This document shows, piece by piece, positions 6,397-6,582 of a stretch of 6,582 nt of DNA. The translations under genes were made by a program, and so were the position numbers. Positions within the stretch are counted from its first letter, which is position 1. Each line of letters starts with the position of its first letter. The notes under the pieces are model-generated. The model worked only from the letters and a program-made list of their open reading frames with translations, did not search any database and was not told where the DNA came from. Source of the DNA: UBA6115 sp964629345 (GTDB lineage: Bacteria > Bacillota > Clostridia > Christensenellales > Aristaeellaceae). The stretch spans positions 1-6,582 of the forward strand of contig CAZVSG010000110.1 of assembly GCA_964629345.1 (NCBI GenBank), read 5' to 3'.

Positions 6397-6455
6397 CTTG
6401 CTTCAGTAGGCATGTTTCCAGCCTGGGATCATTATATGCGCTCAGATGAAGCAAG
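6397..6455. repeat. 9-bp inverted repeat spanning the operon promoter
   Basis: CTTGCTTCA at 6397-6405 is the exact reverse complement of TGAAGCAAG at 6447-6455; the centres are 50 bp apart, nearly five helical turns. The right arm overlaps the -35 and spacer of the leftward promoter, while the left arm lies in the 5' leader of walJ just before its ribosome binding site. The -10 lies between them. The arms could be paired operator half-sites; only the left arm would be in the transcript, so an RNA hairpin is not expected from the predicted start. No known operator is recognised. Confidence 0.4.
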
Positions 6456-6459
6456 GCAA
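6431..6459 (-). promoter_or_regulatory. Sigma-A-type promoter of the walJ-rsmG operon
   Basis: On the minus strand a perfect -10 TATAAT occupies 6436-6431 and a -35 TTGCCT (4 of 6 consensus bases, with the TTG) occupies 6459-6454, separated by exactly 17 nt. Transcription would start near 6424, leaving a leader of about 40 nt before the walJ ATG. No comparable promoter is needed further downstream because all later genes overlap or abut. One arm of a 9-bp inverted repeat overlaps the -35 and spacer. Confidence 0.7.
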
Positions 6460-6518
6460 GGGAAGACGGGCGGGCTGCCGCGAGATCTCCAAGGCGAACA
6501 TGACTTCGACCTGATGTC

Positions 6519-6547
6519 TTGCACTGGGGGGAGGCATGGTTTATAAT
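6519..6547 (+). promoter_or_regulatory. Divergent rightward sigma-A-type promoter
   Basis: On the plus strand a perfect -10 TATAAT lies at 6542-6547 and TTGCAC (first three bases of the -35 consensus) at 6519-6524, with a 17-nt spacer. Transcription would start near 6554. A good Shine-Dalgarno at the right edge supports a gene starting just outside the window, divergent from the walJ operon. Confidence 0.6.
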
Positions 6548-6559
6548 CCGTTCAAAGTA

Positions 6560-6573
6560 AGTGCTGTGGCACT
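6560..6573 (+). repeat. Small inverted repeat in the leader of the divergent gene
   Basis: AGTGC (6560-6564) and GCACT (6569-6573) form a perfect 5-bp stem around the loop TGTG. It falls a few bases after the predicted rightward transcription start and touches the ribosome binding site that follows. It could be a small operator or a leader hairpin that affects ribosome access. With five base pairs it may also be chance. Confidence 0.35.
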
Positions 6574-6582
6574 GGACAGGAG
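6574..6582 (+). promoter_or_regulatory. Ribosome binding site of a gene starting beyond the right edge
   Basis: The window ends with GGACAGGAG on the plus strand, about 20-28 nt downstream of the predicted transcription start of the divergent promoter. Its GGAG core predicts a start codon within roughly the first ten bases past the edge. The gene itself is not visible and no product can be inferred. Confidence 0.5.

Noticed and set aside
6460..6540. A short gene or small RNA between the divergent promoters
   Set aside because: The only candidate ATG (6500 on the plus strand) meets a stop after three codons, and no hairpin followed by a T-run is present.

Overview
This GC-rich window (about 60% G+C by eye) holds one tightly packed operon read entirely on the minus strand, right to left, with a short divergent regulatory region at its right end. 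Gene content and order, sigma-A-type promoters and strong Shine-Dalgarno sites point to a chromosomal segment of a Gram-positive Bacillota, probably a GC-rich member of the Clostridia. That placement is inferred from gene families and synteny; no rRNA is present.

Layout in transcription order: (1) promoter at 6431-6459; (2) a WalJ/YycJ-type metallo-beta-lactamase (MBL) fold hydrolase, 6384-5578; (3) a CPBP-family intramembrane glutamic protease, 5585-4836; (4) a small MBL-fold hydrolase of the YhfI/RNase Z-like type, 4846-4142; (5) ComEC, the DNA-uptake channel with its own C-terminal MBL domain, 4145-1815; (6) HolA, the delta subunit of the DNA polymerase III clamp loader, 1814-750; (7) RsmG, the 16S rRNA G527 methyltransferase, 753-40; (8) the first 14 codons of an unidentified further gene, 43-1. 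Every junction overlaps (8, 11, 4, 4 and 4 nt) or abuts exactly (comEC/holA), so the whole set is probably co-transcribed and translationally coupled.

Functionally the operon mixes DNA metabolism (WalJ-like nuclease family, ComEC, HolA), ribosome modification (RsmG) and membrane proteolysis (CPBP). The comEC-holA pair is conserved in Bacillota. Having walJ at the head without walRK in the window, and rsmG at the tail rather than beside mnmG, is less usual. Three of six complete proteins carry an MBL domain with a complete-looking metal motif.

The right-hand 198 bases (6385-6582) hold the operon promoter, a divergent rightward promoter (TTGCAC-17-TATAAT), a 9-bp inverted repeat spanning the leftward promoter, a small hairpin, and the ribosome binding site of a gene that starts just beyond the window. 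I see no mobile element, CRISPR array, tRNA or rRNA, and no convincing undescribed defence or secretion system. The most interesting points are the operon composition, the possible regulatory repeats, and a plus-strand terminator-like hairpin inside the 3' end of rsmG.
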